Shown: positions 1-7,497 of the stretch, piece after piece
Position numbering within the stretch: position 1 is the first letter of the stretch
Layout: each line of letters begins with the position of its first letter
NCBI GenBank assembly: GCA_031270395.1
Contig: JAISXU010000079.1
Coordinates: 1 to 35,518 of the forward strand
DNA: 35,518 nt
Source: Oscillospiraceae bacterium
GTDB lineage: Bacteria > Bacillota > Clostridia > Oscillospirales > Oscillospiraceae
Direction: 5' to 3'
Made by a program: the position numbers and the translations under genes
The notes under the pieces: generated by a model
What the model was told of the DNA's origin: nothing
Database searches by the model: none
What the model saw: the letters and a program-made list of their open reading frames with translations, nothing else

Positions 1-37
1 TTACGGCAAAGCCGCTCGGGACTTTTCTCGCTCATAT

Positions 38-118
38 GCGCATGTTTCTCGCCGCCTTTGGCGGCAACCGAAACATTTGCGCGCTATTAATTCGGCACGA
101 CATATCGTGCGAATTAAT
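38..118. repeat. Two hairpins upstream of murA
   Basis: The first 159 bases hold no gene. A compound hairpin at about 38-82 has an inner stem GCCGCC/GGCGGC (51-56 and 60-65, loop TTT) inside an outer stem ATGTTTC/GAAACAT (42-48 and 70-76). A second hairpin at 86-118 pairs 86-100 with 105-118 around a CATA loop, with one bulged G. Neither is followed by a clean T-tract, so they are not clearly terminators. The motif at 1-14 recurs inverted at about 3876-3889 before murC. No convincing murA promoter was found here. Confidence 0.6.
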
Positions 119-177
119 ATTTGTCTTTTTTTGTAAACAAATTGCCGGGATTATAAAAAATGCTTGTCAAATTGGAT

Positions 178-307
178 AAAATATGTTACAGTTTGTCCGG
201 ACGGCTCGAGGGGCATACTATTTCTCAGAAATACACACTTTGTGAGTCGCGCGCGGCGGGAACCAAATTCCCGCAACACGTTTGCAATAGATGCGCCAAT
301 GCAAACG
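178..307 (+). repeat. Diverged copy of the family 1 multi-hairpin element
   Basis: The string CACACTTTGTGAGTCGCGCG near 233 aligns with ACACTCTGCGAGCCGCGCAC in the better copy at 3724. It is preceded by a small hairpin (TATTTC/GAAATA) and followed by GCGGGAA/TTCCCGC (256-262 and 268-274) and CGTTTGCA/TGCAAACG (279-286 and 300-307). The order of stems matches the full copy although the sequence has drifted. It ends 26 bases before the chosen murA start and would lie in the murA leader. Calling it a family member is an inference from short matches plus the same layout. Confidence 0.45.
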
Positions 308-333
308 CAAAATGTTCCGGTGGTGTTGGATTC

Positions 334-1626
334 GTGACAAAATATGTCATTCGCGGCGGAAGACCGCTATCCGGCGAGTTGGAGGTCAGCGGCGCGAAGA
401 ACGCCGCGGTCGCTATCATTCCGGCGGCGCTGCTCGTGGACGGGACGTGCCGAATTGAAAATATACCGCGCATATCCGACGTGACCATGCTGCTGGGAAT
501 ATTAAAGCAGATGGGCGCGCGGGTCGTCGTCGTAAATAAAAATACCGTCGATATCGACTGCTCGCGCATCTCCGGTACGCGGGCGACGTTTGACGACATG
601 CGCCGGATACGCGCCTCATATTATCTGCTCGGGGCGCTGCTCGGGCGGTACGGCAGCGCGAGCGTCGCGATGCCGGGCGGCTGTAATTTCGGCGGTGTCC
701 GCCCGATCGACCAGCATATCAAGGGCTTTACGGCGATGGGCGCGTCCGTAAGCGTCAAAAACGGTATAGTCACCGCGGAGACGGCGGGGCGGGCTGCGGG
801 CGCCGCCGTATATATCGACATAGTATCGGTGGGCGCCACGATAAACATAATGCTCACCGCCGCGCTAGCCGAGGGGCGCACGGTTATCGAGAACGCGGCA
901 AAGGAGCCGCATATCGTGGACTTGGCAAACTTCCTCAACTCTATGGGTGCCGACGTGAGAGGCGCGGGCACAAACGTGATAAAAATCAACGGAGTCCGGC
1001 GGCTGTCCGGCGGCACATACTCCATCATACCGGATCAGATCGAGGCCGGGACGTATATGGTCGCCGCGGCCGGAGCGGGCGGGAGCGTCGCAATCAAAAA
1101 CGTGATTCCAAAGCACCTCGTCAGCATATCGGGCAAGCTCAGGGAGATGGGCGTAGACGTCTTTGAGGGCGAGGACGCCGTCCTCGTCGAGCGGAAAACG
1201 CCGCTGCGCAGAACTAATATAAAGACGCAGCCGTACCCCGGCTTCCCGACGGACATGCAGCCGCAGATTTCGACCATACTGTGTCTCGCCAGAGGCACGA
1301 GCGTCGTCACGGAGGGCGTCTGGGACAACCGCTTCCGATATGCGGGCGAGCTCGCGAAAATGGGCGGCAGTATACAGGTGAGCGGCAGGACGGCGATCAT
1401 CGAGGGCGTGTCCTCGCTGACGGGCGCGCCGCTGCGGTCATGCGACCTGCGCGCGGGCGCGGCTATGGTGATTGCCGGGCTCTGCGCGGACGGCGTGACG
1501 GAGATTGAGGGCGTGGAGTATATCGAGCGCGGTTACGAGGATATAGTGGGGAAGCTGCGCGGGCTGGGGGCGGATATCAGGAGCGTTTACTCGCCTGACA
1601 GACGTAAGCTCCCGCGCCGCGCGTGA
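334..1626 (+). CDS. murA: UDP-N-acetylglucosamine 1-carboxyvinyltransferase (MurA)
   Basis: MurA transfers enolpyruvate from PEP to UDP-GlcNAc in the cytoplasm, the first committed step of peptidoglycan synthesis and the target of fosfomycin. The EPSP-synthase fold is recognisable throughout: SGAKNAA near the N-terminus carries the conserved lysine, and MPGGCNFGGVRPID carries the catalytic cysteine at residue 117, so the enzyme should be fosfomycin-sensitive in principle. The C-terminus RGYEDIVGKLRGLGADI is typical. The frame is open from 160, but residues before GTG 334 do not resemble MurA and overlap a repeat. Starting at 334 gives 430 residues, the normal family length. The ribosome binding site is weak, so the start is probable rather than certain. 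It converges with the ABC-F gene 33 bases downstream. Firmicutes often have two murA paralogues; which one this is cannot be told. Confidence 0.93.
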   Translation: MTKYVIRGGRPLSGELEVSGAKNAAVAIIPAALLVDGTCRIENIPRISDVTMLLGILKQMGARVVVVNKNTVDIDCSRISGTRATFDDMRRIRASYYLLGALLGRYGSASVAMPGGCNFGGVRPIDQHIKGFTAMGASVSVKNGIVTAETAGRAAGAAVYIDIVSVGATINIMLTAALAEGRTVIENAAKEPHIVDLANFLNSMGADVRGAGTNVIKINGVRRLSGGTYSIIPDQIEAGTYMVAAAGAGGSVAIKNVIPKHLVSISGKLREMGVDVFEGEDAVLVERKTPLRRTNIKTQPYPGFPTDMQPQISTILCLARGTSVVTEGVWDNRFRYAGELAKMGGSIQVSGRTAIIEGVSSLTGAPLRSCDLRAGAAMVIAGLCADGVTEIEGVEYIERGYEDIVGKLRGLGADIRSVYSPDRRKLPRRA

Positions 1627-1659
1627 TTTGCGCCATTTGGTGAGAGCGCTGGCGCCGGT

Positions 1660-3531
1660 TCATTTTTCTTCTTCATCAGCGAGCTCCAGCCAGAGTGAGT
1701 ACATCGCGTCGAGACGGGCGAGCAGCGCAGCTTCGACGCCGCCGAGCTCCATCAGCTTCACATAGTCCGTGGAGGACGCCTCTTTTTCGAGGGTGAGCTC
1801 GCGCAGCTCCGTCTCCGCGCCGGCTATCTCGCGCGCAAGACGCTCCGCGCGTTTTTTTGTTGACGCCCCGGTTTTTGAGGGCGCTTTTTTGCGTCCGACA
1901 CGCTCACGCGACTGTTTTTCACGGTGCTCGCGCTGTTTGCGCCGGTCTTCCGCGTACTCCCCAAACGTCCCGAGAAAATCCGTGAACGCGCCGTCGCGCA
2001 ATTCCCACACGCGCGTGGCGAACATATCGATAAAATATCTGTCGTGCGACACGAAAAGCATTGCGCCCTCGTAGCCGCCGAGCGCATCCTCTATCCATTC
2101 GCGTGACGCGACATCGAGATGGTTTGTCGGTTCGTCGAGAACGAGCAGATTAGTCGGCCCGCACATGAGCGAGCACAGCCGCAGCCGGCTCTGCTCTCCG
2201 CCGGACAAATCGCCGGCGGGCTTGAATACGTCGTCGCCGGAAAATCTAAACGCGCCCAAGCGGTCGCGCGCCGCCTGCGGCGTGAGGCCGGTCTCGTCTA
2301 TCAGCGTTTCGAGCGCGCTCAGGCGCGGATTCGCGAATTCTACCCTCTGCGGCAGATACGCGGGTCTTACAGACGGGCCAAGCCGGCAAAACCCGCTGTC
2401 GGGGCGCTCGCCGCCCATTATTATCCTGATAAGCGTCGATTTGCCCGAGCCGTTGTCGCCGATCAGCGCGACGCGCTGCCCGCCCGTGACGGTTACGCTC
2501 ACGTTCTCAAACAGAGTCCGCCCGTCGTACGACTTTGAAATGTTTTTTGCCGCGATTACCTCGTCGCCCCGGAAATCGAGCTCGCCGAAACGCGCGCCGA
2601 GCTTTTTTTCGCCGCGCGGACGCTCTGTCGTCGCCACGCGCTCTATCCGCTTCTCAATCGCGAACGCCTTGTGCATGAGCCGCTTGTTCCCCGTACCCCA
2701 CTGGCGCAATCTGTCCGCCGCGGCCTGGAGCCGCTTCGCCTCCGCCTGCTCGCGATCGTAGCGCGTCATCAATTCCTCGCGCCGCCTCCGCTTTTCCGCC
2801 GCGTAAAAGGTATAGCCGCCGCCGTAGAATTCCGCCTTGCCCGCGTCTATCTCGATTATACGCGTAACGGCGCTGTCGAGGAAATATCTGTCGTGTGAGA
2901 CGATGAGCGCCGTTCCCTTGAATTTTGACAGGTATTCCTCCAGCCATTCGACGGCGCGCATGTCCAGGTGGTTCGTCGGCTCGTCTAGCAGCAGGACATC
3001 TGTTTTTTCCAGAATCATGCGCGCGAGGTTGACGCGCGTCATCTCGCCGCCCGAGAGCGTGAGAAACGGCTGGGAGCGCTGTTTCTCCGTTATGGACAGT
3101 CCGTTGGCCACGCGCTCCAGCTCAAAATCCGCGTCATACCCGCCCAGACGCTCGAATTCAAAGGCCAGCGCGTCATATTCCGCGAGCGAGTCCGCGCCCG
3201 CCTCCATAGCCCTCTCCAGCGACTCCATCCCGGATTTTATTCCGCGCAGACGCGACTGTCCCGACCGCAGGACATCCTCCGCCGTGAATTCCGGCGGATA
3301 TTTTGGTATCTGCGATATGAGGCCGAGCTTTTTGACCGACGGGACGGCGACGGCGCCCTCGTCGGGTTCGAGTTCGCCCGTTATGAGGCGAAAGAGCGTC
3401 GTCTTGCCCGCGCCATTGCGCCCGAGCAGACCGACGCGCTCGCCCTCGTATATTTCAAAAGAGAGTCCGTCGAGGATGTTGTTCCCTTCTTCAAACGCCT
3501 TTACGACGCCTTGTACGGAAATATCGATCAT
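1660..3531 (-). CDS. ABC-F family ATPase (Uup/YdiF-like)
   Basis: This soluble protein has two ABC ATPase domains and no membrane segment, which defines the ABC-F class. Members act on ribosomes, for example in relieving stalled translation or protecting from antibiotics. Domain 1 has Walker A GRNGAGKTT, signature LSGGEMTRV and Walker B VLLLDEPTNHLD. An arginine- and lysine-rich linker follows. Domain 2 has GDNGSGKST, LSGGEQSRL and LLVLDEPTNHLD. The last 90 residues form a charged, coiled-coil-like tail typical of the Uup/YdiF branch. Length is 623 residues, close to that branch. ATG at 3531 begins directly with MIDISVQGVVKAF, as expected. A possible promoter lies at about 3576-3548 on the minus strand (TTGAAT, 17-base spacer, ATAAAA). 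Whether it confers resistance or is a housekeeping factor cannot be decided from sequence. Confidence 0.9.
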   Translation of the reverse strand: MIDISVQGVVKAFEEGNNILDGLSFEIYEGERVGLLGRNGAGKTTLFRLITGELEPDEGAVAVPSVKKLGLISQIPKYPPEFTAEDVLRSGQSRLRGIKSGMESLERAMEAGADSLAEYDALAFEFERLGGYDADFELERVANGLSITEKQRSQPFLTLSGGEMTRVNLARMILEKTDVLLLDEPTNHLDMRAVEWLEEYLSKFKGTALIVSHDRYFLDSAVTRIIEIDAGKAEFYGGGYTFYAAEKRRRREELMTRYDREQAEAKRLQAAADRLRQWGTGNKRLMHKAFAIEKRIERVATTERPRGEKKLGARFGELDFRGDEVIAAKNISKSYDGRTLFENVSVTVTGGQRVALIGDNGSGKSTLIRIIMGGERPDSGFCRLGPSVRPAYLPQRVEFANPRLSALETLIDETGLTPQAARDRLGAFRFSGDDVFKPAGDLSGGEQSRLRLCSLMCGPTNLLVLDEPTNHLDVASREWIEDALGGYEGAMLFVSHDRYFIDMFATRVWELRDGAFTDFLGTFGEYAEDRRKQREHREKQSRERVGRKKAPSKTGASTKKRAERLAREIAGAETELRELTLEKEASSTDYVKLMELGGVEAALLARLDAMYSLWLELADEEEK

Positions 3532-3583
3532 TGGTACGCATATCCTTTTTTATGTGTTTTATGTGATTGGATTCAATTCCCCA

Positions 3584-3798
3584 GAATAATTTCGTATGTA
3601 CCCATTTTCGCTCTTACGTCCTTTTCGCTGTGGCGAAAAGAATTTTTGCGAAAGAGTGCGCCCCGTGCGACGGAGCAAAAATTGTTATATCTCCGTCAGT
3701 GTCGGTAATTCATTTACCGACACTGACACTCTGCGAGCCGCGCACGGCGAGATCCATCCCTGCGTAACTCGTTTGTTACGACACAGTCGTAACAAACG
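3584..3798 (+). repeat. Family 1 multi-stem intergenic element, full copy
   Basis: About 215 bases between the divergent ABC-F gene and murC, with several stems in order: CTTTTCGC/GCGAAAAG around TGTG; GACGGAG/CTCCGTC (3669-3675 and 3691-3697); a perfect 14-bp stem GTCAGTGTCGGTAA (3695-3708) with 3714-3727, loop TTCAT; and a perfect 13-bp stem CGTTTGTTACGAC (3770-3782) with 3786-3798, loop ACA. The second and third stems share three bases, so they compete at their junction. A second near-full copy lies at 35344-35518, a 3' part at 33836-33907 and a diverged copy at 178-307. No open frame in it resembles a protein. Confidence 0.85.
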
Positions 3799-3810
3799 AC
3801 ACAATTCGAC

Positions 3811-3839
3811 TTGTAATCGCCCGGAGGCGGTATTATAAT
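3811..3839 (+). promoter_or_regulatory. Probable sigma-A promoter of murC
   Basis: TTGTAA at 3811-3816 and a perfect TATAAT at 3834-3839 are separated by exactly 17 bases. The promoter follows directly after the family 1 element and points at murC, giving a leader of roughly 90 bases. Confidence 0.65.
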
Positions 3840-3934
3840 ATCCGCGGGCGGCTGTTATGCGTCGCCGTCCCAATCGGCTTTGCCGTAAGGATAAGACTTT
3901 TCGAGCGGATTAGTATTTGGCGTCGGGGGGATTT

Positions 3935-5329
3935 ATGGCTCTGGGAAATTTTGATTCGTATATCAAATCGGGCGGACGGTGCCATCTCGTCGGAATAGGC
4001 GGCGTGTCGATGTCACCCCTCGCGGAGGTGCTGCGCGGAATCGGGCTGCGCGTCAGCGGCTCCGACGTCTGCGACGGGCCGGCGATCGAAAGACTGCGCT
4101 CGCTCGGGATAGATGTCTCAATAGGACACAGCGCCGCCAATGTCGCCGGAGCGGACTTTGTGATACGCACGGCCGCCGCGCGCGACGACAACGTGGAAAT
4201 CGCGTACGCGCGCGAGACGGGCGTACCCGTGTTTGAGCGCTCGCAGGCGTGGGGATATATAATGAGAGGCTACGCGGATGCCGTCTGCGTGGCCGGCACG
4301 CATGGCAAGACTACAACGACGTCGATGGTGACGCACATCCTCATGGCGGCCGGCGCCGACCCCACCGTCATGATAGGCGGCACTCTGCCGATACTCGGTT
4401 CGGGCTACCGTGTCGGGAGCGGCGACGTCATAGTGCTGGAGTCGTGCGAGTATTACGACTCGTTCCTCAACTTTTCCCCGACCGTAGCCGTCATAGTGAA
4501 CATAGACGCCGACCACCTCGATTATTTCCATAATTTAGAGAACATAAAGGCGTCTTTCCGTAATTTCGCCGCGCTGGTCCCGCCGGACGGCGCCATAGTC
4601 TGCTGCGCGGACGACAAAAACACGATGGACGCGCTGACGCCGCTCGGACGGGAGCTCTTTACCTTTGGAACGTGCGCCGGGGCGAGACTGCGCGGCGTAA
4701 ACACGCGTCTGGACGGAAAAACGTCCTCGACCGACGTACTGCTCGACGGCAAAAACCTGTGCCGCCTGACTCTCCGCGTCCCGGGCGCGCACAACGTACA
4801 CAACGCGCTTGCGGCGACCGCGGCCGCCGTGGCGCTCGGACTGTCCGCGGACGCGATAACGCGCGGACTGCAATCGTTTGAGGGCGCGGGCAGGCGTCTC
4901 GAGTACAAGGGCAGCATAAACGGAGCGGACATATACGATGACTACGCGCATCACCCGAGCGAGCTGCGGGTTGTGCTTGACGCCGTGGAGCGATTCGGGT
5001 ACAAGCGCGTCATACTGGCGTTCCAGCCGCACACGTTCACACGCACAAAGGCGCTGTTCGACGATTTCGTCGCGCAGCTCCGCAGGGCGGACGCGCTCTT
5101 TCTCGCCGAGATATACGCCGCGCGGGAGAAAAACACCGTCGGCATATCGTCAAGGTCGCTTGCGGACAAGATAGACGGCGCCGAATTCTGCCCCGATCTG
5201 GCGCAACTGCGCGGGCGCGTCGCCGAAACCGCGTCGCCGGGCGATGTCATTCTCACGGTCGGCGCCGGCGATATATACAAGGTAGGGGAGTCGCTTGCCG
5301 CCGCAGACGGTGAGGGGATTGGCATTTGA
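3935..5329 (+). CDS. murC: UDP-N-acetylmuramate--L-alanine ligase (MurC)
   Basis: MurC joins L-alanine to UDP-MurNAc with ATP, the first amino-acid addition to the peptidoglycan stem peptide. The N-terminal Rossmann domain begins CHLVGIGGVSMSPLAE. The ATP loop is AGTHGKTTTTSM. The middle domain contains VNIDADHLDYF, and the C-terminal domain contains DDYAHHPSELR and FQPHTFTRTK, all hallmarks of MurC rather than MurD, E or F. Starting at ATG 3935 gives 464 residues, normal for the family, with a G-rich ribosome binding site 4 bases upstream; a TTG at 3917 is an in-frame alternative. The gene has its own promoter and is followed by a 680-base gap rich in hairpins, so it is probably monocistronic. 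Confidence 0.95.
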   Translation: MALGNFDSYIKSGGRCHLVGIGGVSMSPLAEVLRGIGLRVSGSDVCDGPAIERLRSLGIDVSIGHSAANVAGADFVIRTAAARDDNVEIAYARETGVPVFERSQAWGYIMRGYADAVCVAGTHGKTTTTSMVTHILMAAGADPTVMIGGTLPILGSGYRVGSGDVIVLESCEYYDSFLNFSPTVAVIVNIDADHLDYFHNLENIKASFRNFAALVPPDGAIVCCADDKNTMDALTPLGRELFTFGTCAGARLRGVNTRLDGKTSSTDVLLDGKNLCRLTLRVPGAHNVHNALAATAAAVALGLSADAITRGLQSFEGAGRRLEYKGSINGADIYDDYAHHPSELRVVLDAVERFGYKRVILAFQPHTFTRTKALFDDFVAQLRRADALFLAEIYAAREKNTVGISSRSLADKIDGAEFCPDLAQLRGRVAETASPGDVILTVGAGDIYKVGESLAAADGEGIGI

Positions 5330-5354
5330 CACCACGCCGCCGCCGACGGTATTG

Positions 5355-5489
5355 TATCATAAATTGCTTTGCAATTTATGATATAGCGCCATGCGGCGCG
5401 TCCCGCGCCGCGGCTCAAAGTTTTAGCGCGCGCCCGCACAGCGGGCGCATGCGCGTGATATAATATCCGCTCTGCGGATATTATATCAC
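5355..5489. repeat. Cluster of four perfect hairpins including a family 2 repeat
   Basis: Four perfect stems follow murC in 135 bases: 5355-5367 with 5371-5383 (TATCATAAATTGC, loop TTT); GCGGCGCG/CGCGCCGC at 5393-5411; GCGCCCGC/GCGGGCGC at 5430-5448; and a 16-bp stem GTGATATAATATCCGC (5455-5470) with 5474-5489, loop TCT. None has a proper T-tract. The first two stems and the following CGGCTCAAAGTTT recur at 26776-26843. Confidence 0.85.
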
Positions 5490-5496
5490 AACACAT

Positions 5497-5725
5497 GTGC
5501 AAAGGGCAACTCACGCTTCTACTATTTTGCGCGGTCTCGCTGCGCGTCGTCCGTCCTGTAGGGGCGACCGCCCTCGGTCGCCCGCGGTTTCGCGTCCCCG
5601 CCGCGCCCCCGTCCAAAACCGAATCGCAACCGGGGCGTAGCGGTTGCGATTCGGAGAGGACGCACGACGGAGCGGGCGAGCTTAGCGCAGTCCGCCCCGA
5701 CGACAACAGCCTATTGCCCTTTTGA
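5497..5725. repeat. Family 4 repeat block (GTAGGGGCGACC type)
   Basis: The block contains CCTGTAGGGGCGACCGCCC, then a CGTCCAAAACCGAATCGCAA-like stretch and a 13-bp hairpin CCGAATCGCAACC/GGTTGCGATTCGG. Its ends are inverted (CAAAGGGCAA near 5498 and TTGCCCTTTTG near 5714), and inner arms GCGCGTCGTCCGTC and GACGCACGACGG also face each other, as in a folded miniature element. A relative lies at 20440-20590. The short frames inside look like translated repeat, not genes. Confidence 0.6.
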
Positions 5726-5742
5726 GCGGATTGCTGTATAAT
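5714..5742 (+). promoter_or_regulatory. Probable promoter of the hfq transcript
   Basis: TTGCCC at 5714-5719 and a perfect TATAAT at 5737-5742 are 17 bases apart. The -35 lies in the right end of the family 4 block. Transcription would start near 5749 and run through a 260-base leader into hfq. Confidence 0.6.
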
Positions 5743-6012
5743 CAGCGCGTATATCGCAAGCTACGCCCGGCGATGGGCTCCCGGTTTCGACAGTATATTC
5801 CAAGACGCGTCCGCTATAATATGGGTGTTCGGTGAAGCCAATCCGTTATTGGGACGAGCAGTCACGGCGCGGGCGCCGGGGCGCTGTACGGGCGTTTCGG
5901 AGCTCAGCGCGGCGCGCCGTGCCTGTCCGGCAGGCGGACAAGGCTCCCGCCGTCTCAGCACCGGGCGTTACGGGAAAGGAATTGGAAAGGAATATAGAAA
6001 GGACGGTACATA
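5743..6012 (+). other. Long untranslated leader before hfq, no gene recognised
   Basis: About 260 bases between the promoter and hfq. A second TATAAT occurs at 5815-5820 without a well-spaced -35. The stretch from 5820 to 5975 is GC-rich and can form local hairpins, for example TGTCCG/CGGACA around GCAGG near 5927-5943. The open frames here lack protein-like composition. It may be an autoregulatory Hfq leader or a small RNA, but no known RNA family was recognised. Confidence 0.35.
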
Positions 6013-6279
6013 ATGGCAGGCATACAGAACTTACAGGAGAATTTTCTCAATCAGGCGAGGAGCGGGAAGCTGATGCTCACTGTTTTTCTGGTGAACGGCT
6101 TCCAGCTTCGCGGTACGATCACCGGGTTTGACAATTTCACGGTCGTACTTGACTCGGAGGGCAAGCAGCAGCTCATTTACAAGCACGCGATATCGACGAT
6201 AATCCCGATATACCCGATTGACCTGGGCGCCGAACCGGCGCCTCAGCGGGACGCGTACTCCGCGGGACAGGACGTCTAG
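6013..6279 (+). CDS. hfq: RNA chaperone Hfq
   Basis: Hfq is an Sm-like hexameric ring that binds A- and U-rich RNA and helps small RNAs pair with messages. The 88-residue protein carries the whole Sm fold: [14 protein letters not shown], the Sm1 stretch [24 protein letters not shown], and the Sm2 motif [10 protein letters not shown]. It then has a short acidic, alanine-rich tail, typical of Gram-positive Hfq rather than the long proteobacterial tail. The start ATG is preceded by GAAAGGACGG. The gene leads a plus-strand run and sits 33 bases before the HlyD-like gene. This differs from the frequent mutL-miaA-hfq arrangement, which is mildly unusual. Confidence 0.95.
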   Translation: MAGIQNLQENFLNQARSGKLMLTVFLVNGFQLRGTITGFDNFTVVLDSEGKQQLIYKHAISTIIPIYPIDLGAEPAPQRDAYSAGQDV

Positions 6280-6312
6280 CGCGCGGCGGCGAGGCGGAGG
6301 GCATAGCCGGGT

Positions 6313-7497
6313 ATGAGACGCAGTGATCTTTTTATCAAGCTGGTATCGGCGGCCCTCTTTGTCGCCGTCTTATGTTACATAGGGTTATACGCCTACAGCG
6401 CCTTGAAAAATCCGTTTCAAACCGTATCGGCGGAACACGGAGCCCACTCGTCCTCCGCGAGCGCTCAGGGATATATCATCAGAAGCGAGCGCGTCGTTCA
6501 GGGCGGCGGCGGCGAGATAACGCCCGCCGTGGACGAGGGCGAGAAGGTGGCGGTCGGTGCGCTGATTGCGAACGGATACAGCGGCGAGCAGGCGATAGCC
6601 CGGGCGGACGAGGCGCGCGCGCTGCGCCTCCGGATCGCCCAGCTTGAGCAAAACCAGGAGCCCGCAGACGCGCGCGGGGAGACGACGCCCGCCTTTGACG
6701 CGGCGTTTGCGCTCTCGCTTGCCGTACAGCGGCGCGACTTTGCGGAGCTTGAACAGCTGTGCCTGAGGGCAGGGAGCGCGGTTTTTGCGGCCGCAAAAAC
6801 CGCCGGGGATACGTTGCCGGAGCTGCGCGCCCGGCTGGATGCGCTGGAGGCGTCGCAGACAGGCGCGTCACGCGTATACGCGCCCGTAAGCGGCGTGTTT
6901 TCATCGGAGGTAGACGGCTTTGAGCGCGTCGGCCCGGAAGCTCTGGAGCTCGTACTGACGCCGGGCGCGCTGTCGGACATGTTCTCATATGCCGAACCGT
7001 ACGACGGCGCCGCGGGCAAGCTCATAACCGGGATCACATGGTATTACGCCGCCGTAATCGACGAGGAGGACGCGCCGAAGCTCGAAGCGGGAGCGGACGC
7101 GGTGATCAGCTTTACGGGGGCGCGCAGAATGACCGCAAGCATGCGCGTGGACGCGATATATCCGCCGGACGGCGGCAAATGCGTCGCCGTATTTTCGTGC
7201 AGGAGCGGTATGGAGAAGGTGACCTCGCTGAGGTACAGCGAAGCCGACGTCGCGCTTTACTCCGTGACGGGCCTGCGCGTTCCGAAGCCGGCGATGCATC
7301 TGGACGACGACGGCAGGACGTATGTGTACGTCTACTCCGGAGGGCGGGCGCATCTGGAATACGCGGAGATATTGGGAGAGTCCGACGACGTGTATATCGT
7401 GCGCGATAACGCGCCGGAGGGCGGCGCGCTGCGAAAGGGCGCGGAAATAATAGTCAAGGGAAACGGACTCTACGACGGCAAGGTGATACGCAGATGA
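6313..7497 (+). CDS. HlyD-like membrane-anchored envelope protein
   Basis: A 394-residue protein with a short basic N-terminus and one membrane segment at about residues 9-28, followed by an extracytoplasmic body. The body has a lipoyl-like beta region around GYIIRSERVVQ and VDEGEKVAVGALIAN, a coiled-coil hairpin (ARADEARALRLRIAQLEQ to about residue 180), and a second half barrel beginning RVYAPVSGVFSSEVDG. This is the plan of HlyD/RND-type periplasmic adaptor proteins. No transporter gene accompanies it. It overlaps yggS by four bases (ATGA), so it is translationally coupled to the division genes. An efflux role is therefore not supported here; a structural envelope or division role is an inference from context. 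Confidence 0.7.
   Translation: MRRSDLFIKLVSAALFVAVLCYIGLYAYSALKNPFQTVSAEHGAHSSSASAQGYIIRSERVVQGGGGEITPAVDEGEKVAVGALIANGYSGEQAIARADEARALRLRIAQLEQNQEPADARGETTPAFDAAFALSLAVQRRDFAELEQLCLRAGSAVFAAAKTAGDTLPELRARLDALEASQTGASRVYAPVSGVFSSEVDGFERVGPEALELVLTPGALSDMFSYAEPYDGAAGKLITGITWYYAAVIDEEDAPKLEAGADAVISFTGARRMTASMRVDAIYPPDGGKCVAVFSCRSGMEKVTSLRYSEADVALYSVTGLRVPKPAMHLDDDGRTYVYVYSGGRAHLEYAEILGESDDVYIVRDNAPEGGALRKGAEIIVKGNGLYDGKVIRR

Noticed and set aside
160-333. 58-residue N-terminal extension of MurA
   Set aside because: No MurA homology, overlaps a repeat, and the protein from GTG 334 has the normal family length.
1627-1659. GCGCCA/TGGCGC stem between murA and the ABC-F gene as a shared terminator
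   Set aside because: The stem is only 6 bp with a long loop and the T-rich run is not adjacent.
5495-5725. 76-residue plus-strand frame
   Set aside because: It lies wholly in a family 4 repeat and has repeat-derived composition.
5780-5800. GGTTTCGACAG, resembling the 5' end of a tmRNA
   Set aside because: No matching acceptor-arm 3' end, no GGTTCGA T-loop and no tag peptide frame were found before hfq.
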